Assembly (NCBI GenBank): GCA_910588215.1
Contig: CAJUQJ010000013.1
Span: 1-64,000 of the forward strand
DNA: 64,000 nt
Reading direction: 5' to 3'
From: an uncultured Lachnospiraceae bacterium
GTDB taxonomy: Bacteria; Bacillota; Clostridia; Lachnospirales; Lachnospiraceae
Made by a program: the position numbers and the translations under genes. Below the pieces are notes generated by a model that saw only the letters and a program-made list of their open reading frames with translations, had not been told where the DNA came from and did not search any database. Positions 24,600-34,033 of the stretch are shown piece after piece; position 1 is the first letter of the stretch, and every line of letters begins with the position of its first letter.

Positions 24600-26291
24600 A
24601 TGGAAGGTTTAGTATTAGCGGGCATGATTCTTTTTCTGATCGTGCTCATCATGGGTAAGGAATATATCAATAGTAAGTCTTTTCATAAACATAATCTGCA
24701 GCGGATCTATGCAAGTTATGGTATGGCTTGTGAACGGGAGTACAAGGCGGGGGAGATGGAGCATATAAAGAAGTATTATCTGAGACATCCCCGCAGGAAT
24801 CAGATCGACGATATCACATGGGATGATCTGAATCTGGACAGTATTTATCAGCAGATCAACGTTTCCTGCAGCGCAGCGGGAGACGAATATCTGTATTATA
24901 AACTGCGGACGCCGGTAGACGGACAGGAAGAGTTGGAGAAATGGGAAGCAAAGACCAACTTTTTCATGGAGCATGAAGAAGAAAGGCACCGTATACAGAG
25001 TCTGTTCTATCAGCTGGGGAGAATGGGAAGATACTCACTGCATGAATATATTGAAAATTTGGATATTCTGGGTGAGCGGAAGAACGGGAAATATGTCCTG
25101 TATAACTTATTGTTCTTTTTATGCATCGGGAGTATGTTTGCAGCACCGCCTTTCGGAATCGTCGCACTGCTTGTGGTGGTGTGTCACAATCTGATCGGAT
25201 ATTTCAGGGAATATAAGCAGATTGAACCTTATATCACCAGTTTCCGTTACATTAAGAGGATGTTGGATGCGGCAGAGCAGATGGGACAGATAACGGTGGA
25301 GAGTATTAGCGAGGAGCAGGAACGTCTGCGCGGCTGTCACCGGAAGATGAAAGGATTTATTCGTAATTCTTACTTGCTTGTCTATGTGGAGAAGGGTAAC
25401 GGTGATCCTTTCAGCCTGATCTTGGATTATGTGCGAATGGTCTTTTATCTGGATCTTATCCAGTTTAATAATGCATTAAATGCTGTGCGGGGACATCTTG
25501 ACGAGATTGACGAGATGATGACGCTGCTTGGGCAGATTGAGTCTGCGGTGGTGATCGGTTCTTACAGGAAGAGTCTGCCTGCGTACTGTGTGCCTATGAT
25601 TCGATTTGAGGAAGGGGCAGACAGGCATATGGTGATAGAACAACTGTATCATCCGCTTTTGTCAGATCCGGTGAAGAATTCCATTGATACGGATAGAGGG
25701 GTTCTGCTGACCGGTTCCAATGCTTCCGGGAAATCCACTTTTCTGCGTGCAGTGGCGCTTAGCGCTGTGCTGGCTCAGACAATACACACCTGTCCGGCAG
25801 ACCACTATGAGGCACCGGCATTTCGTATCTTTTCATCTATGTCGTTGAAGGATGATTTGATCGGCGGTCAGAGTTATTATATGGTAGAGATCAGAGCCAT
25901 CAAACGGATCCTCGATCAGGTGAAGCAGGCCGAGGAGGAGCACGGCTGCGTGCTTTGTTTTGTGGATGAGGTATTACGGGGGACTAATACGGTAGAACGG
26001 ATCGCAGCCTCCACGCAGATCATGAAGATGTTGTCAGCCGGGCATGTGATCTGTTTTGCAGCGACCCACGACGTGGAACTGACCAAATTGCTGGAAAAGG
26101 AATACGATAATTATCATTTCGAGGAACGGATTGAGGAAGACGATGTGTTCTTTCCCTACACGCTGATGTCGGGACCGGCCACGACGCGGAACGCCATTGC
26201 GCTGCTTAAGATGCTTGGATATGATGAGAAGATCATTGCGGATGCGGAAGCTATGGCGAAGCATTTTATGACGGAGGGAAGCTGGGCGTAA
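24600..26291 (+). CDS. membrane-anchored MutS-like ATPase
   Basis: 563 residues with a hydrophobic N-terminal segment (LVLAGMILFLIVLIMGK), a middle part with two more hydrophobic stretches (about 180-215), and a C-terminal MutS-type ATPase: Walker A TGSNASGKST (from about 372), Walker B CVLCFVDEVLRGT, and ATHDVEL. Mismatch-binding domain I is absent, so this is not MutS or MutS2 but the membrane MutS-related family of Firmicutes. The role is unknown. TTG 24561 is an alternative start; ATG 24600 is preferred though no strong ribosome site is seen. Confidence 0.75.
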   Translation: MEGLVLAGMILFLIVLIMGKEYINSKSFHKHNLQRIYASYGMACEREYKAGEMEHIKKYYLRHPRRNQIDDITWDDLNLDSIYQQINVSCSAAGDEYLYYKLRTPVDGQEELEKWEAKTNFFMEHEEERHRIQSLFYQLGRMGRYSLHEYIENLDILGERKNGKYVLYNLLFFLCIGSMFAAPPFGIVALLVVVCHNLIGYFREYKQIEPYITSFRYIKRMLDAAEQMGQITVESISEEQERLRGCHRKMKGFIRNSYLLVYVEKGNGDPFSLILDYVRMVFYLDLIQFNNALNAVRGHLDEIDEMMTLLGQIESAVVIGSYRKSLPAYCVPMIRFEEGADRHMVIEQLYHPLLSDPVKNSIDTDRGVLLTGSNASGKSTFLRAVALSAVLAQTIHTCPADHYEAPAFRIFSSMSLKDDLIGGQSYYMVEIRAIKRILDQVKQAEEEHGCVLCFVDEVLRGTNTVERIAASTQIMKMLSAGHVICFAATHDVELTKLLEKEYDNYHFEERIEEDDVFFPYTLMSGPATTRNAIALLKMLGYDEKIIADAEAMAKHFMTEGSWA

Positions 26292-26339
26292 AGAGTGCAG
26301 TATAGTATCAGACAAGGAAAAGGAAGGATATGGACAGTG

Positions 26340-26810
26340 ATGAAAGTAACAATCTTTACCGACGGCGCGGCCCGCGGTAATCCGGAGGGGCCAGGGGGAT
26401 ATGGCACCGTGCTGCAATACATTGATTCGCAAGGGACATTGCATGAGCGGGAGTACTCGGCGGGCTATAGGAAAACGACTAATAACCGCATGGAGCTGAT
26501 GGCGGCGATCGTGGGTCTGGAGGCGCTAACGAAGCCGTGTGAGGTCACATTGGTCTCGGATTCCAAATATGTGACGGATGCCTTCAATCAGCACTGGATT
26601 GATGGCTGGGTACGGAAGAACTGGAAGACGGCGGGCAGCAAGCCGGTTAAGAATATAGACCTGTGGGAAAGGCTTTTGCGGGCAAAGCAGCCGCACCAGG
26701 TGACATTTCGATGGGTAAAGGGACATGACGGACACCCGGAAAACGAGCGCTGTGACAAATTGGCCACAACTGCGGCAGATGGCACAGACTTACTTGACGA
26801 TACCTTCTGA
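26340..26810 (+). CDS. rnhA: ribonuclease HI
   Basis: 156 residues, typical length. The catalytic residues of RNase HI are visible: Asp in FTDGAARGNPEGPGG (D8), Glu in NNRMELMAAI, Asp in VSDSKYV, and the late His/Asp in WVKGHDGHPENERCD. It cuts RNA in RNA-DNA hybrids during replication and repair. AGGAAGGA upstream and the family start support ATG 26340 rather than the longer frame from 26295. It follows the MutS-like gene by about 50 bp. Confidence 0.95.
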   Translation: MKVTIFTDGAARGNPEGPGGYGTVLQYIDSQGTLHEREYSAGYRKTTNNRMELMAAIVGLEALTKPCEVTLVSDSKYVTDAFNQHWIDGWVRKNWKTAGSKPVKNIDLWERLLRAKQPHQVTFRWVKGHDGHPENERCDKLATTAADGTDLLDDTF

Positions 26811-26882
26811 ATGGTGGTATCATAGATATGGTCTTTGTAAGAGAGACATTATTGGCAGAATACGATGGGAAGGGGAAAACAG

Positions 26883-27062
26883 ATGACGAATTTGATCTTG
26901 TTTGTAAACGCTTTTTTATCTTACTTACTGGTATTTGTATTTATCATTGCGGTGGTTGTGGTGGCATGTATTATCGGTGTGAAATGGAGAAAGAGTAAGG
27001 ACGCCAAGGCTGCTGTAGAGGCAGGTGTCAATGTGCAGACAGACGGAAATACAGCTGTTTGA
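26883..27062 (+). CDS. small single-span membrane protein
   Basis: 59 residues. One long hydrophobic segment (about residues 3-31, FVNAFLSYLLVFVFIIAVVV) is followed by a basic stretch (KWRKSKDAK) and a polar tail ending in TDGNTAV. AAGGGG 8-10 nt before ATG 26883 fixes the start; ATG 26865 has no site. Small membrane proteins with this plan are common in Lachnospiraceae, and no function can be given. Confidence 0.6.
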   Translation: MTNLILFVNAFLSYLLVFVFIIAVVVVACIIGVKWRKSKDAKAAVEAGVNVQTDGNTAV

Positions 27063-27140
27063 TCTTGTTGCCTGTTATCGGGAGGCGTTTGTGTCGCGGG
27101 TGATATAGGGCATAAGCAAGGGATGGTTTTTGTGGTTTGA

Positions 27141-27168
27141 AAGTCAGACTGGCGGGTCTGACTTTTTC
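27141..27168 (+). terminator. Rho-independent terminator
   Basis: A 9-bp stem AAGTCAGAC/GTCTGACTT with TTTTT. A second perfect 12-bp hairpin (CACGAGCAGAAT/ATTCTGCTCGTG, 27173-27201) follows without a T run. Confidence 0.75.
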
Positions 27169-27260
27169 CGTTCACGAGCAGAATCTGAAATTCTGCTCGT
27201 GTCCTCAGCATAAAACGCTTTGGAATGAAGAATTTGTGATGCTTCGGGATGGAGGAAAAT

Positions 27261-27956
27261 ATGGGAAAATATGAGACGATCCTTTGGGATTTGGATCAAA
27301 CGCTGCTGGACTTTGACCGTTCCATGGATTATGCGATACGGGCGGTATTTGAGCAGTATGCTCTGTATATCGATGAGAAGACCGTTGCCCGGTATGAGGT
27401 CATCAACCGGGATCATTGGAATAGATTGGAGCGCGGTGAGATCAGCAAAGAAGAAGTAAAGGTGGGGCGATTTCGGGTGCTGTTTGAGGAATTGGGAATA
27501 CAGTCTGTCAAACCGGAGGAGATTGCCACGTCTTATCAGGATGCCTTGGGCAGTATCTACTATTATATAGACGGTGCCGTAGAAGTGGTCACAAAGCTGC
27601 GGGAGTTGGGATATCATCAATATGTGGTGACCAATGGAGTTAATACAACCCAGATCAATAAGATGAAACTGTCAGGATTTGACAAACTGATGGACGGTGT
27701 TTTCGTATCGGAGCTGATGGGATATCCGAAGCCGATGAAAGGATATTTTGACGCCTGTTTTGCGACACTGCCAGAAGGGACTCGTGAGAAAAGCATTCTG
27801 GTAGGGGATTCTTTGACCAGTGATATGCAAGGGGCCAATAATGCGGGTATTGCATCCTGCTGGTTTAATCCGAAAGCAAGAGCGAAGGATATTGCGGTAG
27901 AGATCGACTATGAGATACGAAGTCTGGAAGAGGTATTGTCGATCGTGAGTGAATAG
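27261..27956 (+). CDS. HAD-superfamily hydrolase, YjjG-like nucleotidase
   Basis: 231 residues. HAD motif I WDLDQTLLDF (D10, D12), motif II VVTNG, motif III Lys in GYPKPMKG, and motif IV VGDSLTSDMQGANNAG. The cap and spacing resemble YjjG/YfnB-type noncanonical pyrimidine nucleotidases, which remove phosphate from 5'-nucleotides. GGAGG 5 nt upstream selects ATG 27261. It stands alone with a terminator before it. Confidence 0.85.
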   Translation: MGKYETILWDLDQTLLDFDRSMDYAIRAVFEQYALYIDEKTVARYEVINRDHWNRLERGEISKEEVKVGRFRVLFEELGIQSVKPEEIATSYQDALGSIYYYIDGAVEVVTKLRELGYHQYVVTNGVNTTQINKMKLSGFDKLMDGVFVSELMGYPKPMKGYFDACFATLPEGTREKSILVGDSLTSDMQGANNAGIASCWFNPKARAKDIAVEIDYEIRSLEEVLSIVSE

Positions 27957-28063
27957 GAAAAGCAGCAGTACAACCGGTAGGGACATTTTGAAAATCAAAG
28001 GGTGCGTGGGTCTGCATCCGGGAGAAGAGCAGTGTCAAAAGAGAGAAAGAACAGGAGTTTGAC

Positions 28064-29053
28064 ATGGCAAAAAGCGGCAATCAGAAGCTGAAATTGTTAT
28101 ATTTGGTGAAGATCCTTACGGAGCAGTCCGATGAAGAACACTGTCTGGGGGCTCAGGCGCTGATCGATGCGCTGGCGGAATATGGTGTCAAGGCGGAACG
28201 CAAGAGTATCTACGACGATATCGCACAACTGACCGAGTTTGGATATGATATCGTGTTGGCCAAGTCCAAGACAGCCGGTGGCTATTACCTGGCCGGGCGG
28301 GAGTTCGAGCTGGCAGAGCTAAAGCTGCTGGTGGAGACGGTACAGGCTTCCCGGTTCCTCACGGTGAAGAAATCCAGGGAATTGATCGGTAAGATTGAGA
28401 AGTTGGCTTCTAAAGCGGAAGCCGGACAGCTGCAAAGACAGGTTTATGTGGCTAACAGGGTGAAGACTGCCAACGAGAGTATCTACTACATAGTAGACGA
28501 TATCCACCGGGCGATCCAGAATAACGAACAGATTTCTTTTCAATATTTGGAATGGAATCTGGATAAGGAACTGGTGCCGCGCAAGGACGGTAAGCTCTAT
28601 CAGATCAGCCCCTGGGCTCTGACCTGTAAGGATGAGAATTATTATCTGATCGGACACGACGGTGAGAGCGATGCGATCAAACATTTTCGGGTAGATAAGA
28701 TGGGACAGATCCGTGTGCTGGCTGGAATTGGCCGGCAAGGTGCGACATTGTTTGAGCGCTTTGATATTGCGGCCTATGCCAATAAGACCTTCGGTATGTT
28801 CGGAGGACGGGAGGAGATCGTCACGCTGGAATTTGCGAACCGGTTTATCGGCGTCGTCATGGACCGCTTTGGCAAAGAAGTACCGGTGCGAAGAAGGGAT
28901 GAGGAGCATTTCTCCGTGCGGGTGCAGGTGGCTTTGAGCGGACAGTTTTACGGTTGGCTGACGGGATTGGGGATAGGCGCCAAGATCCTTGCGCCGGCAG
29001 AAGTTTTGGAGGAATATCGGGAGCATCTGGAGAAGGTGCTCGGGCAGTATTGA
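28064..29053 (+). CDS. WYL-domain transcriptional regulator
   Basis: 329 residues. An N-terminal winged helix (residues 5-75; ALIDALAEYGVKAERKSIYDDI) and a WYL ligand-binding domain (about 140-225, with LYQISPWALTCKDENYYLIGHD), followed by the WCX extension. Related proteins bind nucleic acid ligands or small metabolites and regulate nearby genes. Neighbours are a HAD phosphatase upstream and an aminotransferase downstream; neither is an obvious target. ACAGGAG lies 6 nt before ATG. Confidence 0.85.
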   Translation: MAKSGNQKLKLLYLVKILTEQSDEEHCLGAQALIDALAEYGVKAERKSIYDDIAQLTEFGYDIVLAKSKTAGGYYLAGREFELAELKLLVETVQASRFLTVKKSRELIGKIEKLASKAEAGQLQRQVYVANRVKTANESIYYIVDDIHRAIQNNEQISFQYLEWNLDKELVPRKDGKLYQISPWALTCKDENYYLIGHDGESDAIKHFRVDKMGQIRVLAGIGRQGATLFERFDIAAYANKTFGMFGGREEIVTLEFANRFIGVVMDRFGKEVPVRRRDEEHFSVRVQVALSGQFYGWLTGLGIGAKILAPAEVLEEYREHLEKVLGQY

Positions 29054-29138
29054 ATCACTACCAGCTGGCAAATGAGTGATTTGCAGGCTGTCATAACAGG
29101 ATACTGTTACATAGAATACAGAAACGAGGAAATGGGAC

Positions 29139-30311
29139 ATGAGCATACGATTTGCAGATCGAATGAAAGACTATGAATCCGGCATTTTTCAAGTGCTGAA
29201 TGAAAAAAAGGATGCGGCGGAACAGCAGGGAAAGCGAATTTATAACCTTTCCGTGGGGACGCCGGATTTTCCGCCGGCGGCACATGTGGTGGAAGCGGTG
29301 TCGAGGGCTGTGCAGAAACCGGAGAATTATAAGTATGCGTTGATCGATATTCCAGAATTGATCGAGGCGGTGCAGATGCGGTATCAGAAGCGTTACGATG
29401 TGACGCTTGAGACGGACGAGATCATGTCTGTCTATGGTTCTCAGGAGGGAATCGCCCATATCTGCCTGACGCTGTGTGATCCGGGGGATGTGGTACTGGT
29501 GCCTAATCCGGGCTATCCGATCTTTGGTATCGGCCCGTCGCTTGCCGGAGCGGAAGTTGTCACTTACGATCTGACGGAGGCAAATCATTATCTGCCGGAT
29601 CTGGATGATCTGGATGAGGATCTGCTTGCGAGAGCGAAATGCATGGTCGTATCTTACCCTTTGAATCCGGTCTGTAAGGCGGCGCCTGATGCTTTCTACG
29701 AGAAACTGATCCCTTGGGCGGCGGCTCATGAGATCCTGATTATTCATGATAATGCTTATTCGGATATCATTTATGATGGCAGGGTTGGCAAGTCGATCTT
29801 GCGGATTCCGGGGGCGAAGGAGACGGCGGTAGAGTTTTATTCCCTGTCCAAGTCTTATAATTATACCGGTGCAAGGATGAGCTTTCTGACCGGGAATAAG
29901 GATGTGGTAGCTTGTTTTAAAAGATTCCGTTCCCAGATTGATTATGGCACATATCTGCCGGTACAGTATGGCGCGGTGGCTGCGCTTACCGGTTCCGATC
30001 AGATGGTGAAGGAGCAGTGTGCGGAGTATCAGAGGAGAAGAGACGCCCTCTGTGGTGGTCTGCGTAAGATTGGGTGGCCGATGGAAGACAGTGAGGGAAC
30101 GATGTTCGCCTGGGCGAAGATACCGGCAGGTTACACGGATGACGTGGCTTTTGTCATGGAGTTGGTGGAGAAAAGCGGAGTATTGTGCACCCCCGGCAGC
30201 AGTTTCGGCTCTCTTGGAAAAGGACATGTGCGGTTTGCATTGACGATGCCGGTGGAGAAGATTAGAGAGGCTGTGGATGCGATCGCGGACTCCGGTATGA
30301 TACGCGCATAA
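29139..30311 (+). CDS. PLP-dependent aminotransferase, class I/II
   Basis: 390 residues of fold type I. PLP-binding Lys238 in SLSKSYN, the Asn/Asp/Tyr of VSYPLNPVCK and HDNAYSD, and the Arg of GHVRFALTM near the C-terminus are present. It resembles LL-diaminopimelate aminotransferase and Asp/aromatic-type transaminases (SVGTPDFPPAAHV, VPNPGYPIF). The exact substrate is not certain. Its ribosome site is weak (GAGGAAATGGGAC). A terminator follows at 30361. Confidence 0.85.
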   Translation: MSIRFADRMKDYESGIFQVLNEKKDAAEQQGKRIYNLSVGTPDFPPAAHVVEAVSRAVQKPENYKYALIDIPELIEAVQMRYQKRYDVTLETDEIMSVYGSQEGIAHICLTLCDPGDVVLVPNPGYPIFGIGPSLAGAEVVTYDLTEANHYLPDLDDLDEDLLARAKCMVVSYPLNPVCKAAPDAFYEKLIPWAAAHEILIIHDNAYSDIIYDGRVGKSILRIPGAKETAVEFYSLSKSYNYTGARMSFLTGNKDVVACFKRFRSQIDYGTYLPVQYGAVAALTGSDQMVKEQCAEYQRRRDALCGGLRKIGWPMEDSEGTMFAWAKIPAGYTDDVAFVMELVEKSGVLCTPGSSFGSLGKGHVRFALTMPVEKIREAVDAIADSGMIRA

Positions 30312-30360
30312 ACGGTAAAATAGGATTGTCAATAGCATTTCGGGATAAAAGTATTTTTTG

Positions 30361-30390
30361 GGATATGTCACAAAAAGGCATATCCTTTTT
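30361..30390 (+). terminator. Rho-independent terminator
   Basis: Stem GGATATG/CATATCC with an 11-12-nt loop, followed by TTTTT; 50 bp after the aminotransferase stop. Confidence 0.7.
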
Positions 30391-30416
30391 CAGTGCTTTT
30401 TCTATTAGGGAGGTCA

Positions 30417-30445
30417 TTGACAGAGAATGTCTGTTGGCATATACT
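30417..30445 (+). promoter_or_regulatory. strong sigma-A promoter of nrdDG-dut
   Basis: Consensus TTGACA at 30417-30422, 17-nt spacer and TATACT at 30440-30445. Transcription would start near 30452, giving a leader of about 390 nt before nrdD. Confidence 0.7.
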
Positions 30446-30454
30446 GAATGTACG

Positions 30455-30500
30455 CCACAAAATATAGTATTTTTATGTTAACCAATCCTATATTTTGTAC
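30455..30500 (+). promoter_or_regulatory. pair of NrdR-like boxes
   Basis: CCACAAAATATAGTAT (30455-30470) and ATCCTATATTTTGTAC (30485-30500) resemble the 16-bp NrdR box (ACACTATATATAGTGT-like) at 12 and 10 of 16 positions. The 30-bp start-to-start spacing, about three helix turns, agrees with the usual pairing. They lie just past the promoter, where NrdR would repress. Exact boxes differ from consensus. Confidence 0.6.
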
Positions 30501-30637
30501 TTGCAATTCTATTGCGCGTCAGTTGAATTTCTGTGATATCTTCAGTGTCAGGCGGTGTAAGCGATACAGAAACGTCAATTCATTGTCTTAATATTGTATG
30601 AGTGTAAAGGGGAATCGGATTTGAGCGCGTGACCGGG

Positions 30638-30653
30638 GTACAGGATCCTGTAC
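30638..30653. promoter_or_regulatory. perfect 16-bp palindrome in the nrdD leader
   Basis: GTACAGGATCCTGTAC has no loop. It may be a protein-binding site for a symmetric dimer. No gene occupies 30501-30840. Confidence 0.35.
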
Positions 30654-30840
30654 AGGGCACATGATGCTGTTGAATGATTGACGATAGATGTTATGTAAAC
30701 TTATATGGATATTGTATTGCTACAGGAATGCGTATAGAGCCGGATAGGTTATTAGGATGATGCTGATAGGAGGAATGATTCTGTGCGCAGCAGATTTTTA
30801 GGAACAGGAATGAAGAAGCTAATACCATGGAGGGGACTGA

Positions 30841-33030
30841 ATGAGCAGTAAGTTTGGAACAGACACTACGGCGGAAGAGAATTTTGAGATGGAGTATAGA
30901 CCGGATAAGATCGTGAAAGTGATCAAGAAGGACGGGAGTCTGGAAGATTTCAATGTCCAGAAGGTCATCGATGCCGTAGGAAAGAGCGCTTATCGTGCGC
31001 TGACCAAATTCACGGATGAAGAGAAACGCCATATATGCCAGACTGTGATCGATAAGGTTAATGAGCTGGGAGAGGAGCGGATTCCGATCCAGATCATGCA
31101 CAACATGGTGGAGAGTGCACTGGAAGATGTGAAACCTATCGTTGCCAAGAGCTATCGGGATTATCGTAACTACAAGCAGGATTTTGTACGCATGATGGAT
31201 GATGTGTATAAGAAGAGCCAGTCTATCATGTACATAGGAGACAAGGAGAATGCTAATACGGACAGTGCGCTTGTCTCTACCAAGAGGAGTTTGATCTTTA
31301 ATCAGTTTAATAAGGAATTGTACCAGAAGTTCTTTATGACCACGGAGGAGATCCAGGCCTGCCGGGACGGGTATTTGTATGTACACGATATGTCTGCCAG
31401 AAGAGACACCATGAACTGTTGTCTGTTTAATGTGGCTGAGGTTCTAAGCGGCGGTTTCGAGATGGGCAATATCTGGTATAACGAACCTAAGACGCTGGAT
31501 GTAGCATTTGACGTGATCGGCGATATCGTGCTGAGTGCGGCGAGTCAGCAGTATGGCGGCTTTACCGTGCCGGAGGTGGACAAGATCTTAGAACCTTATG
31601 CGGAGAAATCTTATAAGCGAGATATCGAGAAGTATATGCGGCTGGGAATCGACGAGGAGACGGCCAGAGCGGAAGCGCTTAAGGATGTAGAGAAGGAGTT
31701 TGAACAGGGATTCCAAGGTTGGGAATATAAATTCAATACCGTGGCCAGCAGCCGTGGAGATTATCCTTTTATTACCGTGACGGCAGGGATCGGTACGGGA
31801 AGATTCGCGAAGATGGCGACCATTGTTATGCTCAATGTGCGCCGCAAAGGACAGGGCAAGAAGGAATGTAAGAAGCCGGTATTGTTCCCGAAGATCGTAT
31901 TTTTGTATGATGAGAATCTGCATGGACCCGGCAGGGAGTTGGAAGAGGTATTTGAAGCAGGTGTGGAGTGCTCCGCCAAGACCATGTATCCGGACTGGCT
32001 GAGTCTTACCGGTAAGGGGTATATTGCCAGCATGTATAAACAGTATGGCAAGGTGATATCCCCCATGGGTTGTCGGGCATTTCTTTCCCCATGGTATGAG
32101 AAGGGGGGCATGCACCCGGCAGATGATGCGGATGTACCCGTATTCGTGGGTAGATTCAATATCGGCGTGGTATCTTTGCATCTTCCGATGATTTTGGCCA
32201 AGTCCAGGCAGGAGAGCAGGGATTTCTATGAGGTGTTAGATTATTATCTGAACCTGATCCGTCAGCTGCATATCCGGACCTATGCTTATCTGGGAGAGAT
32301 GCGTGCATCCACCAATCCGCTGGCCTATTGTGAGGGCGGCTTCTTAGGAGGGCATCTGCAGCTGCATGATAAGATCAAGCCGATCTTAAAGACAGCTACG
32401 GCCAGTTTTGGTATTACTGCCTTTAATGAACTACAGGAATTGTATAATGGAAAGTCTCTGGTGGAGGATGGCGCTTTTGCCCTGGAGGTATTAGAACATA
32501 TTAACGAGAAGATAGCGGAGTATAAGGAAGCGGACGGTAATCTGTATGCGATCTACGGCACGCCGGCGGAGAATCTCTGCGGCCTGCAGGTGAAACAGTT
32601 CCGGGCCAAGTACGGTATCATCGAGGGGGTGTCTGACAGAGAGTATGTGTCCAACAGCTTTCACTGCCATGTGACGGAGGATATCACGCCCATCGAGAAG
32701 CAGGATCTGGAATACCGTTTCTGGGAACTGGCCAATGGAGGTAAGATCCAGTATGTGAAATATCCGATAGATTATAACATCGACGCCATTAAGACGCTGA
32801 TCCGCCGTGCTATGGAGATGGGGTTCTATGAGGGAGTCAACCTGTCGCTGGCTTATTGCGATGACTGCGGTCATCAAGAGCTGGAGATGGATGTCTGTCC
32901 GGTATGCGGCAGCCGTAATCTGACGAAGATTGACCGTATGAACGGTTATCTGGCTTATTCCCGGGTGCATGGGGATACCAGGCTCAGTGATGCGAAGATG
33001 GCGGAGATCGCAGAAAGGAAAAGTATGTAA
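30841..33030 (+). CDS. nrdD: anaerobic ribonucleoside-triphosphate reductase
   Basis: 729 residues, class III reductase that makes deoxyribonucleotides without oxygen. N-terminal ATP-cone (about 15-105; KVIKKDGSLEDFNVQKVIDAV) controls activity. A C-terminal zinc site has four cysteines (CDDC and CPVC) and the glycyl-radical loop is RMNGYL with Gly702. Cysteine-bearing finger-loop residues are expected in the core. GGAGGGG precedes ATG 30841. The stop overlaps the nrdG start (TAATG). Confidence 0.96.
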   Translation: MSSKFGTDTTAEENFEMEYRPDKIVKVIKKDGSLEDFNVQKVIDAVGKSAYRALTKFTDEEKRHICQTVIDKVNELGEERIPIQIMHNMVESALEDVKPIVAKSYRDYRNYKQDFVRMMDDVYKKSQSIMYIGDKENANTDSALVSTKRSLIFNQFNKELYQKFFMTTEEIQACRDGYLYVHDMSARRDTMNCCLFNVAEVLSGGFEMGNIWYNEPKTLDVAFDVIGDIVLSAASQQYGGFTVPEVDKILEPYAEKSYKRDIEKYMRLGIDEETARAEALKDVEKEFEQGFQGWEYKFNTVASSRGDYPFITVTAGIGTGRFAKMATIVMLNVRRKGQGKKECKKPVLFPKIVFLYDENLHGPGRELEEVFEAGVECSAKTMYPDWLSLTGKGYIASMYKQYGKVISPMGCRAFLSPWYEKGGMHPADDADVPVFVGRFNIGVVSLHLPMILAKSRQESRDFYEVLDYYLNLIRQLHIRTYAYLGEMRASTNPLAYCEGGFLGGHLQLHDKIKPILKTATASFGITAFNELQELYNGKSLVEDGAFALEVLEHINEKIAEYKEADGNLYAIYGTPAENLCGLQVKQFRAKYGIIEGVSDREYVSNSFHCHVTEDITPIEKQDLEYRFWELANGGKIQYVKYPIDYNIDAIKTLIRRAMEMGFYEGVNLSLAYCDDCGHQELEMDVCPVCGSRNLTKIDRMNGYLAYSRVHGDTRLSDAKMAEIAERKSM

Positions 33031-33533
33031 TGAGATATCACAATATAACCAGAGACGATATGCTCAACGGTGATGGTCTGCGCGTGGTGCTCTGGGTGGC
33101 TGGCTGTTCCCACTGCTGTAAGGATTGCCATAATCCGATCACGTGGGATCCGGACGGCGGTGTTTTGTTTGACGATAAAGCCAGACAGGAGATTTTTGAC
33201 CAACTGGAGAAATCCTATATCTCCGGTATCACCTTTTCCGGCGGAGATCCGCTGCATGCGGCAAACCGATTGAACGTACGGGAGCTGATGGAGGAGATCA
33301 GGGAGCGGTATCCGGACAAGACCATATGGCTTTACACTGGGGATAAGTGGGAAGACATCCGGCATTATTCTCTGCTGAAGTATGTAGATGTACTGGTAGA
33401 CGGGGAATTTGTATCAGATTTGAAGAATACGAAACTGCGCTGGCGGGGAAGCGCCAACCAGCGGGTGATAGACGTACAGGCCAGCCTGCGGCAGGAAGAT
33501 TCGACTGTACCGGTGTTGCACTGTAAAGAATAG
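33030..33533 (+). CDS. nrdG: nrdD-activating radical-SAM enzyme
   Basis: 167 residues. The iron-sulfur motif CxxxCxxC is visible in AGCSHCCKDCHNP, and the AdoMet-binding SGGDPL in FSGGDPLHAAN. It generates the glycyl radical on NrdD using SAM and a 4Fe-4S cluster. Start and stop overlap with nrdD (TAATG). The dUTPase gene follows within about 25 bp. Confidence 0.96.
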   Translation: MRYHNITRDDMLNGDGLRVVLWVAGCSHCCKDCHNPITWDPDGGVLFDDKARQEIFDQLEKSYISGITFSGGDPLHAANRLNVRELMEEIRERYPDKTIWLYTGDKWEDIRHYSLLKYVDVLVDGEFVSDLKNTKLRWRGSANQRVIDVQASLRQEDSTVPVLHCKE

Positions 33534-33555
33534 TTTGCGAGAAAGGCAGAAGAGA

Positions 33556-33990
33556 GTGGAAACGATCAAGATCAAATACTTTTCGGACAAAATAGAGAAA
33601 TTGACCTATATCGATGGCAAGTCCGACTGGATCGACCTGCGGGCGGCAGAGGACGTAACGTTGAAACAGGGGGAGTTCAAGCTGATTCCCTTAGGTGTCG
33701 GTATGGAACTGCCTGAGGGCTATGAGGCACATGTGGTGCCCAGAAGCTCAACCTTTAAGAATTTCGGCATAATCCAGACGAATCATCAAGGTGTGATCGA
33801 CTGTTCTTATTGCGGAGACAATGACCAGTGGTTTATGCCTGTCTATGCTCTGCGGGATACCCGGATTCAGATCAATGACAGGATCTGCCAGTTCCGGATC
33901 ATGGAGAATCAGCCGAAGATCGTGTTTGAAGAGGTGGAACATCTGGACAATGATGATCGGGGTGGACACGGTAGTACAGGGAAACAGTAA
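33556..33990 (+). CDS. dut: dUTP diphosphatase
   Basis: 144 residues of the trimeric dUTPase family. Motifs seen: motif 1 SDWIDLRAA, motif 2 VVPRSSTFKNFGI, motif 3 HQGVIDCSYCGDN, motif 4 NDRICQFRIM and the C-terminal P-loop-like motif 5 DRGGHGSTGK. It destroys dUTP and yields dUMP for dTMP synthesis, which fits its place behind nrdDG. GTG 33556 with GAAAGG 9 nt before it is preferred over TTG 33535. Confidence 0.9.
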   Translation: METIKIKYFSDKIEKLTYIDGKSDWIDLRAAEDVTLKQGEFKLIPLGVGMELPEGYEAHVVPRSSTFKNFGIIQTNHQGVIDCSYCGDNDQWFMPVYALRDTRIQINDRICQFRIMENQPKIVFEEVEHLDNDDRGGHGSTGKQ

Positions 33991-34033
33991 AGGCATATAC
34001 TGTTCATAATGATAAGTTGATGTAAAGACAATA

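Noticed and set aside
29091..30371. 426-codon minus-strand frame
   Set aside because: Antisense shadow of the aminotransferase gene with low-complexity His/Arg/Ile content.
30810..30851. 13-codon leader frame overlapping the nrdD start
   Set aside because: No conserved features or regulatory codon runs; probably chance.
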